Assembly (NCBI RefSeq): GCF_030268205.1
Contig: NZ_BSQF01000005.1
Coordinates: forward strand, 62,001 to 126,000
Reading direction: 5' to 3'
Length of the DNA stretch: 64,000 bases
Source of the DNA: Allomuricauda sp. NBRC 101325
Lineage (GTDB): Bacteria > Bacteroidota > Bacteroidia > Flavobacteriales > Flavobacteriaceae
The notes under the pieces were generated by a model. The model was given only the letters and a program-made list of their open reading frames with translations. It was not told the DNA's origin and did no database searches. The translations under genes were made by a program, and so were the position numbers. Of this stretch, positions 33,584 to 43,394 are shown one piece after another. The stretch's first letter is position 1. Each line of letters begins with the position of its first letter.

Positions 33584-34396
33584 TTAATTGAATGAGGTTA
33601 CCCCAAATTTTTTGGCCTCCGCCTTTGCATCTGGAGCCCATGCAGTCAAATTTGCAATTCTGGTCTCGTTGGAAGGGTGTGTGCTCAAAAATTCTGGTGG
33701 AGCCTGTCCGCCAGCCGCTTTCATACGTTTCCAAAGTTCGGCAGCCTCATCCGGATTATACCCAGCTATGGCCATAATCTGCAATCCAATTTTATCTGCT
33801 TCGGTTTCGTGGCTTCTGCTAAAAGGCAACATTACACCAATGCTTGAACCAACACCATAAGCTTGGTTGAACAAGCCCCTGGTCTGCTCATCCTGAATGG
33901 CAACATTTCCTGCTACTGCTCCTATCTGTTGGATGGTACCTGCACTCATACGTTGAGCACCATGGTCTGCCAAAGCGTGGGCCACTTCGTGTCCCATAAC
34001 CACGGCGATTCCGGTTTCATTTTGGGCAATGGGCAATATTCCTGTATAAAAAACTATTTTTCCACCTGGCATACACCAAGCATTAACCGTTTCATCCTGT
34101 ACGAGATTATATTCCCATTGGTAATCTTTTAAATAACCCGGATAACCGTTAGCTGTCAACCAACGCTCCGCTGCAGATGCTATTCGCTGTCCAACTTTAG
34201 TGATCATTTGGGCATCCGAAGTTCCTTTTACGACCTTGTTCTCTTCCAAAAATTGATCGTATTGGGCAAAAGCCGTTGGAAACATTTGGCTGTTCGAATA
34301 AAAATTAAGGGTACTCTTTCCTGTAAAGGGATTGGTCTTACAGGATATAACAGCAACAAAAATTGCTGCCGAAAGAAATAATCTTTTCATAGTCAT
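33584..34396 (-). CDS. M48-family metalloprotease, lipoprotein
   Basis: 270 residues. A lipoprotein signal (MKRLFLSAAIFVAVISCK) precedes a LoiP/BepA-type peptidase domain with the zinc motif VMGHEVAHALADH (HExxH, about residue 132) and the third-ligand region SRSHETEADKIGLQIM. The C-terminus STHPSNETRIANLTAW is typical of this group. It probably works at the inner face of the outer membrane in envelope quality control. The gene follows GH31 by 32 bp. Confidence 0.93.
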   Translation of the reverse strand: MTMKRLFLSAAIFVAVISCKTNPFTGKSTLNFYSNSQMFPTAFAQYDQFLEENKVVKGTSDAQMITKVGQRIASAAERWLTANGYPGYLKDYQWEYNLVQDETVNAWCMPGGKIVFYTGILPIAQNETGIAVVMGHEVAHALADHGAQRMSAGTIQQIGAVAGNVAIQDEQTRGLFNQAYGVGSSIGVMLPFSRSHETEADKIGLQIMAIAGYNPDEAAELWKRMKAAGGQAPPEFLSTHPSNETRIANLTAWAPDAKAEAKKFGVTSFN

Positions 34397-34428
34397 GTCA
34401 ATGTTTTTGTAATCGAAAATTACAAAAA

Positions 34429-36828
34429 TTATTTTCCGAATATGTGCAACTCTGTGAAATCCTTGCTGATTTCAATGGAGTTGTTACCGTTCAATTTGAT
34501 ATCCTTTAGGTTAACATCCTCATTATCGACCTCTACCTCTCCAATTTTAAATGGAAGGCCATGGAAGGACATTTTGATTTTCTCGTAAGGTGTAATAAAG
34601 TTACCATCCTTAAATTGTTGAATGATCAATTCATTTTGCTTACCTGTCAATCTGAACTTGCGCAAACTGAACCTTCCTTTTTTATAATCGTATCCGTCCT
34701 GTTGATCTTCATAGACCTCGGAGTTCTCGGTTCCTTCCTTAAAGTAGACATCGATGTACAATTCCGTAATTTCCTTTTCCCCTACATATTGCTGGATGGG
34801 ATATTTTGGAATCATGGCACCTTCTTTTACAAATAAGGGCACACGATGTATTTCTGCAGGCACCCATCTTTCGATATTTCCAGCCAACAACTCATCGGTC
34901 CAGTAGCTATACCAATTTCCTTTAGGAAAATACATTCTTCGTCCTTGTGCATTTGGCTCTTGAACCGGACACACCAACATTTTTTCTCCGAAGATAAATT
35001 CATCAGTTCTAAAATGGGTCTGTGTATCTTCTTGATCATAGAACACCAAGGATTGAAGCATCGGCAATCCATCTTTGATGTATTTATAGAACATGGTATA
35101 GAGATACGGCAACAATTGGTACCGTAATTCAATAAATTCCTTTACAATATTGGTGATCTCATCCCCGAACGACCAAGGTTCTTGATCTCCGTGATCCCCA
35201 CTGGAGTGGACCCTGCAGAATGGGTGGAAAACCGCCAATTGAATCCAACGGGCGAAAAGTTCGCCATTGGGCTGCTCGGCAAATCCTCCAATATCGGATC
35301 CAACAAAGGAATATCCACTCATACACATACGCTGCATCTGTACGTTGGCAATCCATAAATGCTCCCAAGTGGCCACGTTATCCCCTGTCCATGTGGCACA
35401 ATATCGTTGCGTACCGGAATAAGCCGCACGGGTTAGTACAAAAGGTCTTTTTGGGAAAGTGAATTTTTTCACTCCTTCGTAAGTGGCACGAACCATCTGC
35501 ATACCGTACACATTGTGCGCTTTTCTATGGCTGCATGGGTGTCCATCGTAATCGTGGCGTACATCCAAATTGGCCGTTTTGGTCGGAACCTCCATAACCG
35601 CTGGTTCGTTCATATCGTTCCAAACGCCTGCAACGCCCATTTCGGCAATCATCTCTTTATACAGTTCGGCCCACCATTCCCTAACATCTGGATTGGTAAA
35701 ATCTGGGAACTTACATTCTCCCGGCCATACTTTTCCTTTAAAATGTGGTCCATCTGCCCTGCGGCAAAAGAACCCATTGTCCATGGCCTGTTGATACACC
35801 CAATAATCGGGGTCTATTTTGATTCCAGGATCTATCATGGTAATAACCTTGAATCCATCCTCCCCCAAATCCTCGATCATTTTCTTCGGATTGGGAAAAT
35901 ATCGGTTATTCCAGGTAAAGCATCTAAAACCTTCCATGTAATCGATATCCAAATAAATGGCATCACAGGGAATATTGTTTTCCCTAAACCCGGAAGCGAT
36001 ATCAAACACTTTTTTTTCGGGATAGTAACTCCATTTGGATTGATGAAAACCCAATGCCCATAACGGCGGAAGTTCTGGAACACCCGTTAAATCGGTGTAA
36101 CTTTCCACTACCTTGCTCATTTGCGGACCAAAGAAAAAGTAATAGTTCATTTCTCCACCATCGGCCCAAAAACTGGTCACATTGCGCTTTTCGTTCGCAA
36201 AATCAAAATAGGTACTGAACGAGTTATCGAAAAATATCCCATAGGCCAGACTTTCTTTGAGTCCTACAAAAAATGGAATGGATTTATAAAGTGGTTCTTG
36301 GTCTTTTCCGTAAGCATAGGAATCGGTAACCCAATTGTTCACTCTTTTCCCTTTCAGGTTGGTGTGAGAGGCTTTATCACCCATTCCGTAGTAACTTTCC
36401 CCGGAATGGCTCACTTTGCTCATCTTTACCACATTGCCCCCATAGTCAAAGTTTTCTTCCCAATGGAAACCCAATTCATCTTCGCTCAAAATCACATCAT
36501 CCAAATTGGCGATCTGCACTTTGAGGTTGGACTTGTTCACGTATATTTTGAGCTTTGCAGTGGTAACCACATACTCTGGAATCTCATCGTAAACCTTTAG
36601 TTTATTGTAACCAAGGTTAACGTCTTCGTTCAAAGCATAGGAAAAATCCGGTTCAAATACCAATTCGGTGGCATACCGGAATCTCACTACACTATCGCGC
36701 AAGATGGTCAGTTGTAAGATCACCCCGTTCTCGGTGGTGAAATACATTTTTTCGTTCTCTTGCCTAAAGTCTACTATATGGTTGGGGAACAGATTCCCTC
36801 TTTTTTCTATTTCAGTATTCGTAATCAT
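34429..36828 (-). CDS. Glycoside hydrolase family 31 (alpha-glucosidase-like)
   Basis: A 799-residue GH31. Catalytic nucleophile in GVWNDMNEPAVME (Asp, about residue 397), SDIGGFAEQPNGELFARW after it, and IYLDIDYMEGFRCFTW earlier. The N-terminal Gal-mutarotase-like domain has YYGMGDKA. No signal peptide, so it is probably cytoplasmic and hydrolyses alpha-glucosidic bonds. It lies 94 bp downstream of glgB, suggesting a role in alpha-glucan turnover. Confidence 0.94.
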   Translation of the reverse strand: MITNTEIEKRGNLFPNHIVDFRQENEKMYFTTENGVILQLTILRDSVVRFRYATELVFEPDFSYALNEDVNLGYNKLKVYDEIPEYVVTTAKLKIYVNKSNLKVQIANLDDVILSEDELGFHWEENFDYGGNVVKMSKVSHSGESYYGMGDKASHTNLKGKRVNNWVTDSYAYGKDQEPLYKSIPFFVGLKESLAYGIFFDNSFSTYFDFANEKRNVTSFWADGGEMNYYFFFGPQMSKVVESYTDLTGVPELPPLWALGFHQSKWSYYPEKKVFDIASGFRENNIPCDAIYLDIDYMEGFRCFTWNNRYFPNPKKMIEDLGEDGFKVITMIDPGIKIDPDYWVYQQAMDNGFFCRRADGPHFKGKVWPGECKFPDFTNPDVREWWAELYKEMIAEMGVAGVWNDMNEPAVMEVPTKTANLDVRHDYDGHPCSHRKAHNVYGMQMVRATYEGVKKFTFPKRPFVLTRAAYSGTQRYCATWTGDNVATWEHLWIANVQMQRMCMSGYSFVGSDIGGFAEQPNGELFARWIQLAVFHPFCRVHSSGDHGDQEPWSFGDEITNIVKEFIELRYQLLPYLYTMFYKYIKDGLPMLQSLVFYDQEDTQTHFRTDEFIFGEKMLVCPVQEPNAQGRRMYFPKGNWYSYWTDELLAGNIERWVPAEIHRVPLFVKEGAMIPKYPIQQYVGEKEITELYIDVYFKEGTENSEVYEDQQDGYDYKKGRFSLRKFRLTGKQNELIIQQFKDGNFITPYEKIKMSFHGLPFKIGEVEVDNEDVNLKDIKLNGNNSIEISKDFTELHIFGK

Positions 36829-36922
36829 ACTTAATCAGTTGAGAATCACAAAAGAAATACAAAAGCCTGAATAATGAAACATATGTTATGAAAAGCAATT
36901 AACTACAACGTTATCGTGCGTG

Positions 36923-38818
36923 TTATTTGTACACAACAACGCCCAAAGGAGGTAGGGTCATTACTACGGATTGGTCATATCCGTTCCATGCAGTTTTGGA
37001 AGGCTTCATGGTTTTCTTACCGATTCCGCTTCCGGCATAGCTTTTATCATCGCTATTGAATACCAATTTTAAAGTTGATGTTTTGGGCACCCCTACCCTA
37101 TAATTCTCTCTGGGAACGGGTGTAAAATTACAGGCAATGATCAAATCGTCCTTGGGGTCGTTCCCCTTTCTGATGTAGCTTATCACCGTATTTTGTGTAT
37201 CGTTGTATTCAATCCATTCAAAACCTTCTTGGCTGAATTGTTTTTCGTAAAGTGCCGGATTGGCTTTGTATAATTTGTTCAGATCCTTGATGGTCTGCTG
37301 TATTCCTGAATGAAAATCGTACTGAGTCAAGTGCCAGTCCAAACTTTCTAGGAAATTCCATTCCGAAGATTGTCCAAATTCACCTCCCATAAACAACAAA
37401 TTACCCCCGGGATGCGTGAACATATATCCAAATAACAACCTTAAATTGGCAAAACGTTGCCATTCGTCCCCAGGCATTCGGTACAACAAAGAATTTTTTC
37501 CATAAACCACCTCATCATGAGAAAAAGGCAACATAAAGTTTTCGGTAAAGGCATAGGTCATGCTAAACGTAATATCACTTAGGTCGTATGATCTGTAAAT
37601 CGGTTCCTTTTTAAAGAATTCCAGAGTATCGTGCATCCAGCCCATCATCCATTTCATGCCAAAGCCCAATCCTCCGTAATGCACGGGTTTGGTAACCCCA
37701 GTAAAGGCAGTTGATTCTTCGGCAATGGTCTGTACTCCCCTAAAACTGGCATACACTTCTTGATTCATTTCTCGCAAAAAGGACATGGCTTCCAAGTTTT
37801 CATTATTGCCATACATATTGGGTTCCCATTCACCATCTTCCCGTGAATAATCCAAATACAACATGGAGGCCACTGCATCCACACGAAGACCATCCACATG
37901 GAACTGATCCAACCAATAAATGGCATTACTGATCAAAAAGGCACGAACCTCGTTTCGGCCATAATTAAAAATGAGACTTTTCCAATCGGGATGGTACCCT
38001 CTTCGTCTATCGGGATGCTCATAGAGGTGCGAGCCATCAAAAAAGCCAAGACCGTGGGCGTCCTCAGGAAAGTGGGACGGCACCCAATCCAAGATCACAC
38101 CGATTCCTTTTTGGTGCAGTCTATCCACCAACACTTTAAAGTCTTCTGGTTTCCCAAAACGGGAAGTTGGGGCAAAATAGCCTGTAATTTGATATCCCCA
38201 TGAAGGGTCGAACGGAAATTCCATGACCGGCATAAACTCTACGTGGGTAAAGCCCATTTCCTCTACATAATCGGCCAGCTCATCCGCCAATTCCAGATAG
38301 GTCAAAAATTCCCAGCCGTTTTTCTTCTTCCAAGATCCCAAATGCACCTCATACACCGAATAGGGTTTATCCAATCCGTTAATGGTTTCACGGGTATCCA
38401 TCCAAGCTTCATCTTTCCATTTGTGGTTGTCCTCCCAAACCAAAGAAGCAGTGTTGGGCGGTTGTTCACAAAATCGAGCAAAAGGGTCGGCCTTTTCTGT
38501 CCAAATATTGTTATTATGGGAATGTATTTTGTATTTGTACTTGGTTCCCTTATCCACACTTGGAATAAAACCTTCCCAAATTCCACTGCTGTCCCAACGC
38601 ACGTTCAGTTTGTGTTCCGAATCGTTCCAATAATTAAAATCGCCAATAACGCTTACCGATTTTGCCGAAGGTGCCCAAACTGCAAAGTAGGTGCCCTTTA
38701 CCCCATCTACTTCGGTAAGATGTGAGCCCAATTTATTGTAGAGCCGAAAATGTTTTCCCGCTTTAAAAAGGTCAATATCAAAATCAGTGAAAAAACTATG
38801 CGGAACTACCTTGGACAT
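36923..38818 (-). CDS. glgB: 1,4-alpha-glucan branching enzyme
   Basis: A 631-residue GH13 branching enzyme. N-terminal CBM48 domain (GTYFAVWAPSAKSVSVIGDF, about 40-59), YEVHLGSWKK, EFMPVMEFPFDPSWGYQ, catalytic Asp in HVDGLRVDAVASML, acid/base region QTIAEESTAFTGV and FSHDEVVYGKNSL. It creates alpha-1,6 branches in glycogen. No glgA or glgC is in the window; the GH31 enzyme is its neighbour. Confidence 0.96.
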   Translation of the reverse strand: MSKVVPHSFFTDFDIDLFKAGKHFRLYNKLGSHLTEVDGVKGTYFAVWAPSAKSVSVIGDFNYWNDSEHKLNVRWDSSGIWEGFIPSVDKGTKYKYKIHSHNNNIWTEKADPFARFCEQPPNTASLVWEDNHKWKDEAWMDTRETINGLDKPYSVYEVHLGSWKKKNGWEFLTYLELADELADYVEEMGFTHVEFMPVMEFPFDPSWGYQITGYFAPTSRFGKPEDFKVLVDRLHQKGIGVILDWVPSHFPEDAHGLGFFDGSHLYEHPDRRRGYHPDWKSLIFNYGRNEVRAFLISNAIYWLDQFHVDGLRVDAVASMLYLDYSREDGEWEPNMYGNNENLEAMSFLREMNQEVYASFRGVQTIAEESTAFTGVTKPVHYGGLGFGMKWMMGWMHDTLEFFKKEPIYRSYDLSDITFSMTYAFTENFMLPFSHDEVVYGKNSLLYRMPGDEWQRFANLRLLFGYMFTHPGGNLLFMGGEFGQSSEWNFLESLDWHLTQYDFHSGIQQTIKDLNKLYKANPALYEKQFSQEGFEWIEYNDTQNTVISYIRKGNDPKDDLIIACNFTPVPRENYRVGVPKTSTLKLVFNSDDKSYAGSGIGKKTMKPSKTAWNGYDQSVVMTLPPLGVVVYK

Positions 38819-38978
38819 AACTGAGGAATTTGTTTCTTACAATAATACACATCTTTAATTAAGAATCCGATATTGATTTGGGCTTTTGCCGACGAAAACC
38901 ATTAATTTTAAAAATTGGAACGCTTTTTGATTTTCATCCAAAACAGTGAAAACAAAAACAAATCAAAAATCCAAAATC

Positions 38979-39548
38979 ATGAATAAATTTAGTACAATTT
39001 TAGGCGCTGCCGTAGTTTTATTTTTAACCGCTTGTGAAGGCCCAGAGGGGCCTCGTGGATTCGATGGCGACCCAGGTTTACCCGGTGCAGATGGTATCCA
39101 AGGCCAAGTGGTTGAAGTGGAAGGAGTAAACTTCGGATACGACGCCGATGCCAACCTTTTTAGCACACTGATCAATTTCTCCGATATTACCGATTTTGAG
39201 GTTTTTGAATCCGATGCCGTTTTGGTGTACCGATGGACAGGCTCTGTTACACTGAATGATGGAAGCTCTGCAGATCTTTGGAGTCAGATTCCACAAAACT
39301 ACTTTTTGGATGAAGGAACTATCCAATATGTGTTTGAGCACACTTTTGTAGATCTTGAATTGTTTATTGATGGAAATTTCGACCTTTCTTTCTTGAGCAC
39401 CGATTTTACCGATGACCAAATTTTCAGGATTGTATTTGTTCCCAGTGAATATGCAGAGGCCAATAATTTGGATACCGCAAATTTTGACAGTGTAATGTCA
39501 TCCTTGAATATTAGCGAAGGACAGGTCATGAAATTGAACATTGACTAA
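38979..39548 (+). CDS. Lipoprotein with a collagen-like segment
   Basis: 189 residues from the ATG at 38979. Lipobox LFLTAC (Cys about residue 19) is followed at once by eight G-x-y triplets (GPEGPRGFDGDPGLPGADGI, then QGQ), a short collagen-like stem, then an acidic C-terminal domain (Asp, Phe-rich) of unknown fold. Such stem-plus-head lipoproteins are common in Bacteroidetes and may trimerise at the cell surface; function unknown. Followed by a strong terminator. Confidence 0.8.
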   Translation: MNKFSTILGAAVVLFLTACEGPEGPRGFDGDPGLPGADGIQGQVVEVEGVNFGYDADANLFSTLINFSDITDFEVFESDAVLVYRWTGSVTLNDGSSADLWSQIPQNYFLDEGTIQYVFEHTFVDLELFIDGNFDLSFLSTDFTDDQIFRIVFVPSEYAEANNLDTANFDSVMSSLNISEGQVMKLNID

Positions 39549-39570
39549 GTTCAAATAAAATTTGAGAAAA

Positions 39571-39599
39571 GTCCCGTTGTTTTCAATGGGACTTTTTTT
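39571..39599 (+). terminator. Rho-independent terminator
   Basis: GTCCC, loop, GGGAC followed by TTTTTTT; 22 bp after the collagen-like lipoprotein gene. Confidence 0.8.
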
Positions 39600-39656
39600 G
39601 TGCGTATTTTTGAAAGGAACCATTCAATTTATCGTCTACTTATAAAAAGTCGAAAC

Positions 39657-40154
39657 ATGGGAAAAAGATTGCTATTGATTGCACTTATAGTTTTTGTTGG
39701 CTGTAAGGGCAATTCTCAAAAAAAAGAAAACAAGAATACAACCCAAAAAGAATCTGCTTACAAAGTAAACAAGACCGATGCCGAGTGGAAGTCTGAGTTA
39801 TCAGCAATGGAGTATCAGGTACTAAGAAAAGCGGCAACGGAGCGCGCATTTTCAAGTCCTCTTTTAAAAATCAAAGAAAAAGGCACCTATGTTTGTGCGG
39901 CATGCGGCACACCTGTTTTTAGAAGTGAATACAAATTCGAATCGGGCAGTGGATGGCCAAGTTTTGACCGTGAAATCGAAGGCAACGTAGCTTTTGATGT
40001 GGATTACGATATTGGTGTTGCACGAACCGAGGAGCATTGTGCTACCTGTGGAGGGCATTTGGGCCACGTTTTCAACGATGGACCGAGAAACACTACAGGA
40101 GAAAGACATTGCATTAATGGTGTTGCACTCAAATTTGTAGCAGACAACAATTAA
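39657..40154 (+). CDS. msrB: Peptide-methionine (R)-S-oxide reductase, lipoprotein form
   Basis: 165 residues from the ATG at 39657. A lipobox (LIALIVFVGCKG, Cys about residue 16) and a short linker precede a full MsrB domain: YVCAACGTPVF and HCATCGGHLGHVF provide the CxxC zinc site, SGWPSFD and RHCINGVAL the catalytic Cys. It reduces methionine-R-sulfoxide in envelope proteins. A cytoplasmic paralogue follows 18 bp downstream. Confidence 0.94.
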   Translation: MGKRLLLIALIVFVGCKGNSQKKENKNTTQKESAYKVNKTDAEWKSELSAMEYQVLRKAATERAFSSPLLKIKEKGTYVCAACGTPVFRSEYKFESGSGWPSFDREIEGNVAFDVDYDIGVARTEEHCATCGGHLGHVFNDGPRNTTGERHCINGVALKFVADNN

Positions 40155-40172
40155 AACCAATCCCAATTTTCG

Positions 40173-40577
40173 ATGGACAAAAAATACGGTGTAGCAAAAA
40201 CAGAAGCCGAGTGGAAAGAACAACTTTCACCCGAAGAATATTATGTGCTGCGACAAAAAGGAACGGAAAGACCCCACACGGGTGAGTTCGACCTTCATTT
40301 TGAAAATGGCGACTACCACTGCAAAGCCTGTAATGCCAAGTTGTTCGAAAGTGAACATAAATTTCATAGCGGTTGCGGCTGGCCTTCTTTTGACGAAGCC
40401 GTAGAGGGTGCCATTGAGTACATCCGAGATACCACACACGGCATGATCAGAACCGAGACCGTCTGTGCCAATTGCGGAAGCCATTTGGGCCATGTTTTTA
40501 ACGATGGGCCAAGAGAAACAACGGGTATGAGATACTGCATCAATTCGGTAAGCATCGATTTTGATCCTGAAACCTAA
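40173..40577 (+). CDS. msrB: Peptide-methionine (R)-S-oxide reductase, cytoplasmic form
   Basis: 134 residues, no signal peptide. All MsrB motifs are present: YHCKACNAKLF, CGWPSFDEA, CANCGSHLGHVFNDGP and RYCINSVSID (catalytic Cys). It is the second MsrB in tandem; together they would cover envelope and cytoplasm. Its stop codon overlaps the start of the DUF1572 gene (TAATG). Confidence 0.95.
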   Translation: MDKKYGVAKTEAEWKEQLSPEEYYVLRQKGTERPHTGEFDLHFENGDYHCKACNAKLFESEHKFHSGCGWPSFDEAVEGAIEYIRDTTHGMIRTETVCANCGSHLGHVFNDGPRETTGMRYCINSVSIDFDPET

Positions 40578-41107
40578 TGGACTTTCCCGAAAACTATCTT
40601 TCCAACGTCAAATTTGAATTTCGGCGATACAAAACCATGGGAGATGCAACTTTTGATCAATTATCGGAGGAGGATATGCATTGGAAATACGCTGAAACCG
40701 ATAATTCCATAGCCATTATTGTTAAACATATAGCCGGCAATATGCTGAGTCGATGGACCGATTTTTTAACTGAAGATGGCGAAAAATCCTGGCGAAACAG
40801 AGAATCGGAATTTGTCGATTCCCTAATCTCCAAAGAAGAAATTTTGACCTATTGGGAAAAGGGCTGGAACTGTCTATTTACTGCCTTGGACAGCATCAAC
40901 ACCTCGAATTTTGATTCAAAAATCAAAATTCGAGGGGAAGAGCATACTATAGTGGAAGCCATCAATCGACAATTGGCGCACTACCCCAATCATGTGGGAC
41001 AAATAGCCTATATCGGAAAGATGATAAAAGGCAATGACTGGATTTCTTTATCCATACCCAAAGGAGGCTCCGACGCCTTTAATAAAAGCATGTTCAAATC
41101 GAAATAA
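40577..41107 (+). CDS. DUF1572 (DinB-like) protein
   Basis: A 176-residue four-helix-bundle protein. Possible metal ligands typical of DinB/YfiT-like folds are seen: IVKHIAGNML (His about 49), and NRQLAHYPNHVGQIAYIGKM (two His, about 135-139). DUF1572 is a DinB-superfamily group of unknown, possibly thiol- or metal-dependent, function. Translation is probably coupled to msrB by the overlapping TAATG. Confidence 0.85.
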   Translation: MDFPENYLSNVKFEFRRYKTMGDATFDQLSEEDMHWKYAETDNSIAIIVKHIAGNMLSRWTDFLTEDGEKSWRNRESEFVDSLISKEEILTYWEKGWNCLFTALDSINTSNFDSKIKIRGEEHTIVEAINRQLAHYPNHVGQIAYIGKMIKGNDWISLSIPKGGSDAFNKSMFKSK

Positions 41108-41147
41108 TACAGATTTCACAAACTCGTTCATTTTTGAATTTTTCAAC

Positions 41148-41179
41148 TTGGGAAATGGAGTTTGATTTCCGTACTTTTG
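41148..41179 (+). promoter_or_regulatory. Putative lpdA promoter (TTG - 21 bp - TACTTTTG)
   Basis: TTG at 41148-41150 and TACTTTTG at 41172-41179 form a -33/-7 pair about 55 bp before the lpdA ATG. Confidence 0.55.
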
Positions 41180-41233
41180 CACCTGCCTAGCATAAAGCTA
41201 TGCTTCGAATCTAACTATTAAAATAAAAATCTA

Positions 41234-42625
41234 ATGAGCAAGTTCGATATAATTGTTTTGGGAAGTGGACCAGGTGGATATGTAACCGCTATCAGGGCCT
41301 CCCAATTGGGTTTTAAAACCGCTATTATTGAAAAAGAAAGTTTAGGTGGTGTGTGTTTGAACTGGGGATGCATCCCGACCAAAGCACTTCTAAAATCTGC
41401 TCAGGTTTTTGAATATTTGAAGCATGCCGAGGATTATGGATTGAGTGCCGATAATGTGAATTACGATTTTGGTGCCGTGGTAAAAAGAAGCCGTGGCGTT
41501 GCCGAAGGAATGAGCAAAGGTGTTCAATTCTTGATGAAGAAAAACAAGATTGAGGTCATCAATGGTTTTGGTAAAGTAAAATCAGGAAAAAAAGTTGCCG
41601 TAACTTCAGAAAGTGGCGAAACCACTGAATATTCCGCTGACCACATTATTATAGCGACCGGTGCACGTAGCCGCGAATTACCAAGCCTTCCACAAGATGG
41701 CAAAAAAGTGATTGGTTACCGTCAAGCGATGTCCTTGGAGAAACAACCCAAGAAAATGATCGTTGTGGGAAGTGGTGCCATCGGAATCGAATTTGCTTAT
41801 TTCTACAACTCCATGGGTACCGAAGTGACCGTTGTGGAGTACCTACCGAATATTGTTCCTGTTGAAGACGAAGATGTGTCCAAGCAATTGGAACGTAGCT
41901 TCAAAAAAATGGGGGTAAAAATCAAGACTTCTGCTGAAGTTACCCACGTTGACACTTCTGGTGAAGGCGTAAAAGCCACCGTAAAAACCGCCAAGGGCGA
42001 AGAGGTTCTGGAAGCAGACGTGGTGTTGTCCGCAGTTGGAATCAAAACCAATATTGAAAACATCGGATTGGAAGATGTTGGAATTGCGGTCGACCGTGAT
42101 AAAATTTTGGTAAACGATTACTACCAAACCAACATTCCTGGATATTATGCCATCGGTGATGTAACACCAGGTCAAGCTTTGGCCCACGTTGCCTCTGCCG
42201 AAGGAATCCTATGTGTCGAAAAAATTGCTGGTATGCACGTAGAGGCCTTGGATTATGGAAATATCCCAGGTTGTACGTACTGCATCCCAGAAGTTGCCTC
42301 TGTTGGTTTGACCGAAAAACAGGCCAAAGAAAAAGGATACGAGCTCAAAATCGGTAAATTCCCTTTCTCTGCCAGTGGAAAAGCCAAAGCAGCTGGAAAC
42401 CCTGATGGTTTTGTAAAAGTGATTTTTGATGCCAAATACGGTGAGTGGTTAGGTTGCCATATGATCGGTGTTGGTGTTACCGATATGATCGCTGAGGCAG
42501 TTGTTGCCAGAAAACTGGAAACCACTGGGCACGAAATCCTAAAAGCTGTACACCCACACCCAACCATGAGTGAGGCTGTGATGGAAGCTGTTGCGGATGC
42601 CTACGATGAAGTTATCCACCTTTAA
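41234..42625 (+). CDS. lpdA: Dihydrolipoyl dehydrogenase (E3)
   Basis: A 463-residue flavoprotein disulfide reductase. FAD site VLGSGPGGYVTAIRAS, redox disulfide GGVCLNWGCIPTKALL (Cys about 42/47), NAD site VVGSGAIGIEFAYF and the C-terminal His-Glu pair HPHPTMSEAVME are present. It reoxidises lipoamide in the 2-oxoacid dehydrogenase complexes and glycine cleavage system. It stands alone, with its own promoter. Confidence 0.97.
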   Translation: MSKFDIIVLGSGPGGYVTAIRASQLGFKTAIIEKESLGGVCLNWGCIPTKALLKSAQVFEYLKHAEDYGLSADNVNYDFGAVVKRSRGVAEGMSKGVQFLMKKNKIEVINGFGKVKSGKKVAVTSESGETTEYSADHIIIATGARSRELPSLPQDGKKVIGYRQAMSLEKQPKKMIVVGSGAIGIEFAYFYNSMGTEVTVVEYLPNIVPVEDEDVSKQLERSFKKMGVKIKTSAEVTHVDTSGEGVKATVKTAKGEEVLEADVVLSAVGIKTNIENIGLEDVGIAVDRDKILVNDYYQTNIPGYYAIGDVTPGQALAHVASAEGILCVEKIAGMHVEALDYGNIPGCTYCIPEVASVGLTEKQAKEKGYELKIGKFPFSASGKAKAAGNPDGFVKVIFDAKYGEWLGCHMIGVGVTDMIAEAVVARKLETTGHEILKAVHPHPTMSEAVMEAVADAYDEVIHL

Positions 42626-42633
42626 TCGCAAAC

Positions 42634-42915
42634 ATGCTTAAAATTTTTAGGGCCACCGCCATTTTAGAGGGCATTTCCTATTTGCTGTTGTTTGGCATGA
42701 GCATGCCATTAAAACATTGGGCAGATATTGCCGAACCCAACCAAGTTGTGGGTATGGCACATGGAATTTTGTTTATCCTATATGTGGTTGTGGCCGTAGT
42801 TTTTTGCTGGGAGCGCAAATGGAGCCTTAAAAGGTTCTTTATACTTTTTATTGCGTCCCTCCTACCTTTCGGGACGTTTTATGCCGATAAAAAATATTTG
42901 AAGGAGTTAGCTTAG
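42634..42915 (+). CDS. DUF3817 membrane protein
   Basis: A 93-residue protein with three hydrophobic helices and the family pattern LEGISYLLLFGMSMPLKH and GMAHGILFILYVV. Function unknown. It starts 8 bp after lpdA and its last 9 bp overlap the convergent aroQ gene. Confidence 0.9.
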   Translation: MLKIFRATAILEGISYLLLFGMSMPLKHWADIAEPNQVVGMAHGILFILYVVVAVVFCWERKWSLKRFFILFIASLLPFGTFYADKKYLKELA

Positions 42916-43323
42916 AAAACTCTGAATGGCCAAATCATAGCTTTGGAGTCCAAATCCAAGGATGACCCCTTTGGCCCCCGGAGAAATATAGGATACATGG
43001 CGATATTCCTCTCTTTTGTGGGTATTGGAAATATGTACTTCAATCACTGGAGTCGTAACCGCTTTTACCGCATCGCCAATACCAACCGAAGTATGGGTAT
43101 AAGCGGCAGCATTCAAAATAATACCATCAAAACTGAACCCAACTTCTTGAATTTTGCCAATCAGCTCTCCTTCAATGTTGGACTGAAAATATGCAAGTTC
43201 AACTTGTGGAAATTTTTTCTGTAAGGTTTTAAAATAGTCTTCAAAAGTGGTACTTCCGTACACTTCGGGTTCTCTCTTGCCCAACAAGTTCAGATTTGGG
43301 CCATTGATGATCATTAGTTTCAT
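42907..43323 (-). CDS. aroQ: Type II 3-dehydroquinate dehydratase
   Basis: A 138-residue type II enzyme of the shikimate pathway. N-terminal INGPNLNLLGKREPEVYG with the catalytic Tyr, QSNIEGELI, LNAAAYTHTSVGIGDAV and EVHISNTHKREEYRHVS with the catalytic His are all present. Length is slightly under the 145-150 norm but complete. Confidence 0.95.
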   Translation of the reverse strand: MKLMIINGPNLNLLGKREPEVYGSTTFEDYFKTLQKKFPQVELAYFQSNIEGELIGKIQEVGFSFDGIILNAAAYTHTSVGIGDAVKAVTTPVIEVHISNTHKREEYRHVSYISPGAKGVILGFGLQSYDLAIQSFLS

Positions 43324-43346
43324 GTAACCAAAAATACAATAAAAAG

Positions 43347-43373
43347 AAAAGGACGGAGTATTTCCGTCCTTTT
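43347..43373 (-). terminator. Terminator after the small outer-membrane-type gene
   Basis: An 11-bp stem AAAAGGACGGA / TCCGTCCTTTT with a 5-base loop and A/T-rich flanks. It lies 22 bp past the end of the gene at 43395-43853 (-). Confidence 0.75.
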
Positions 43374-43394
43374 ACCTATAAAATCTTATGTATA

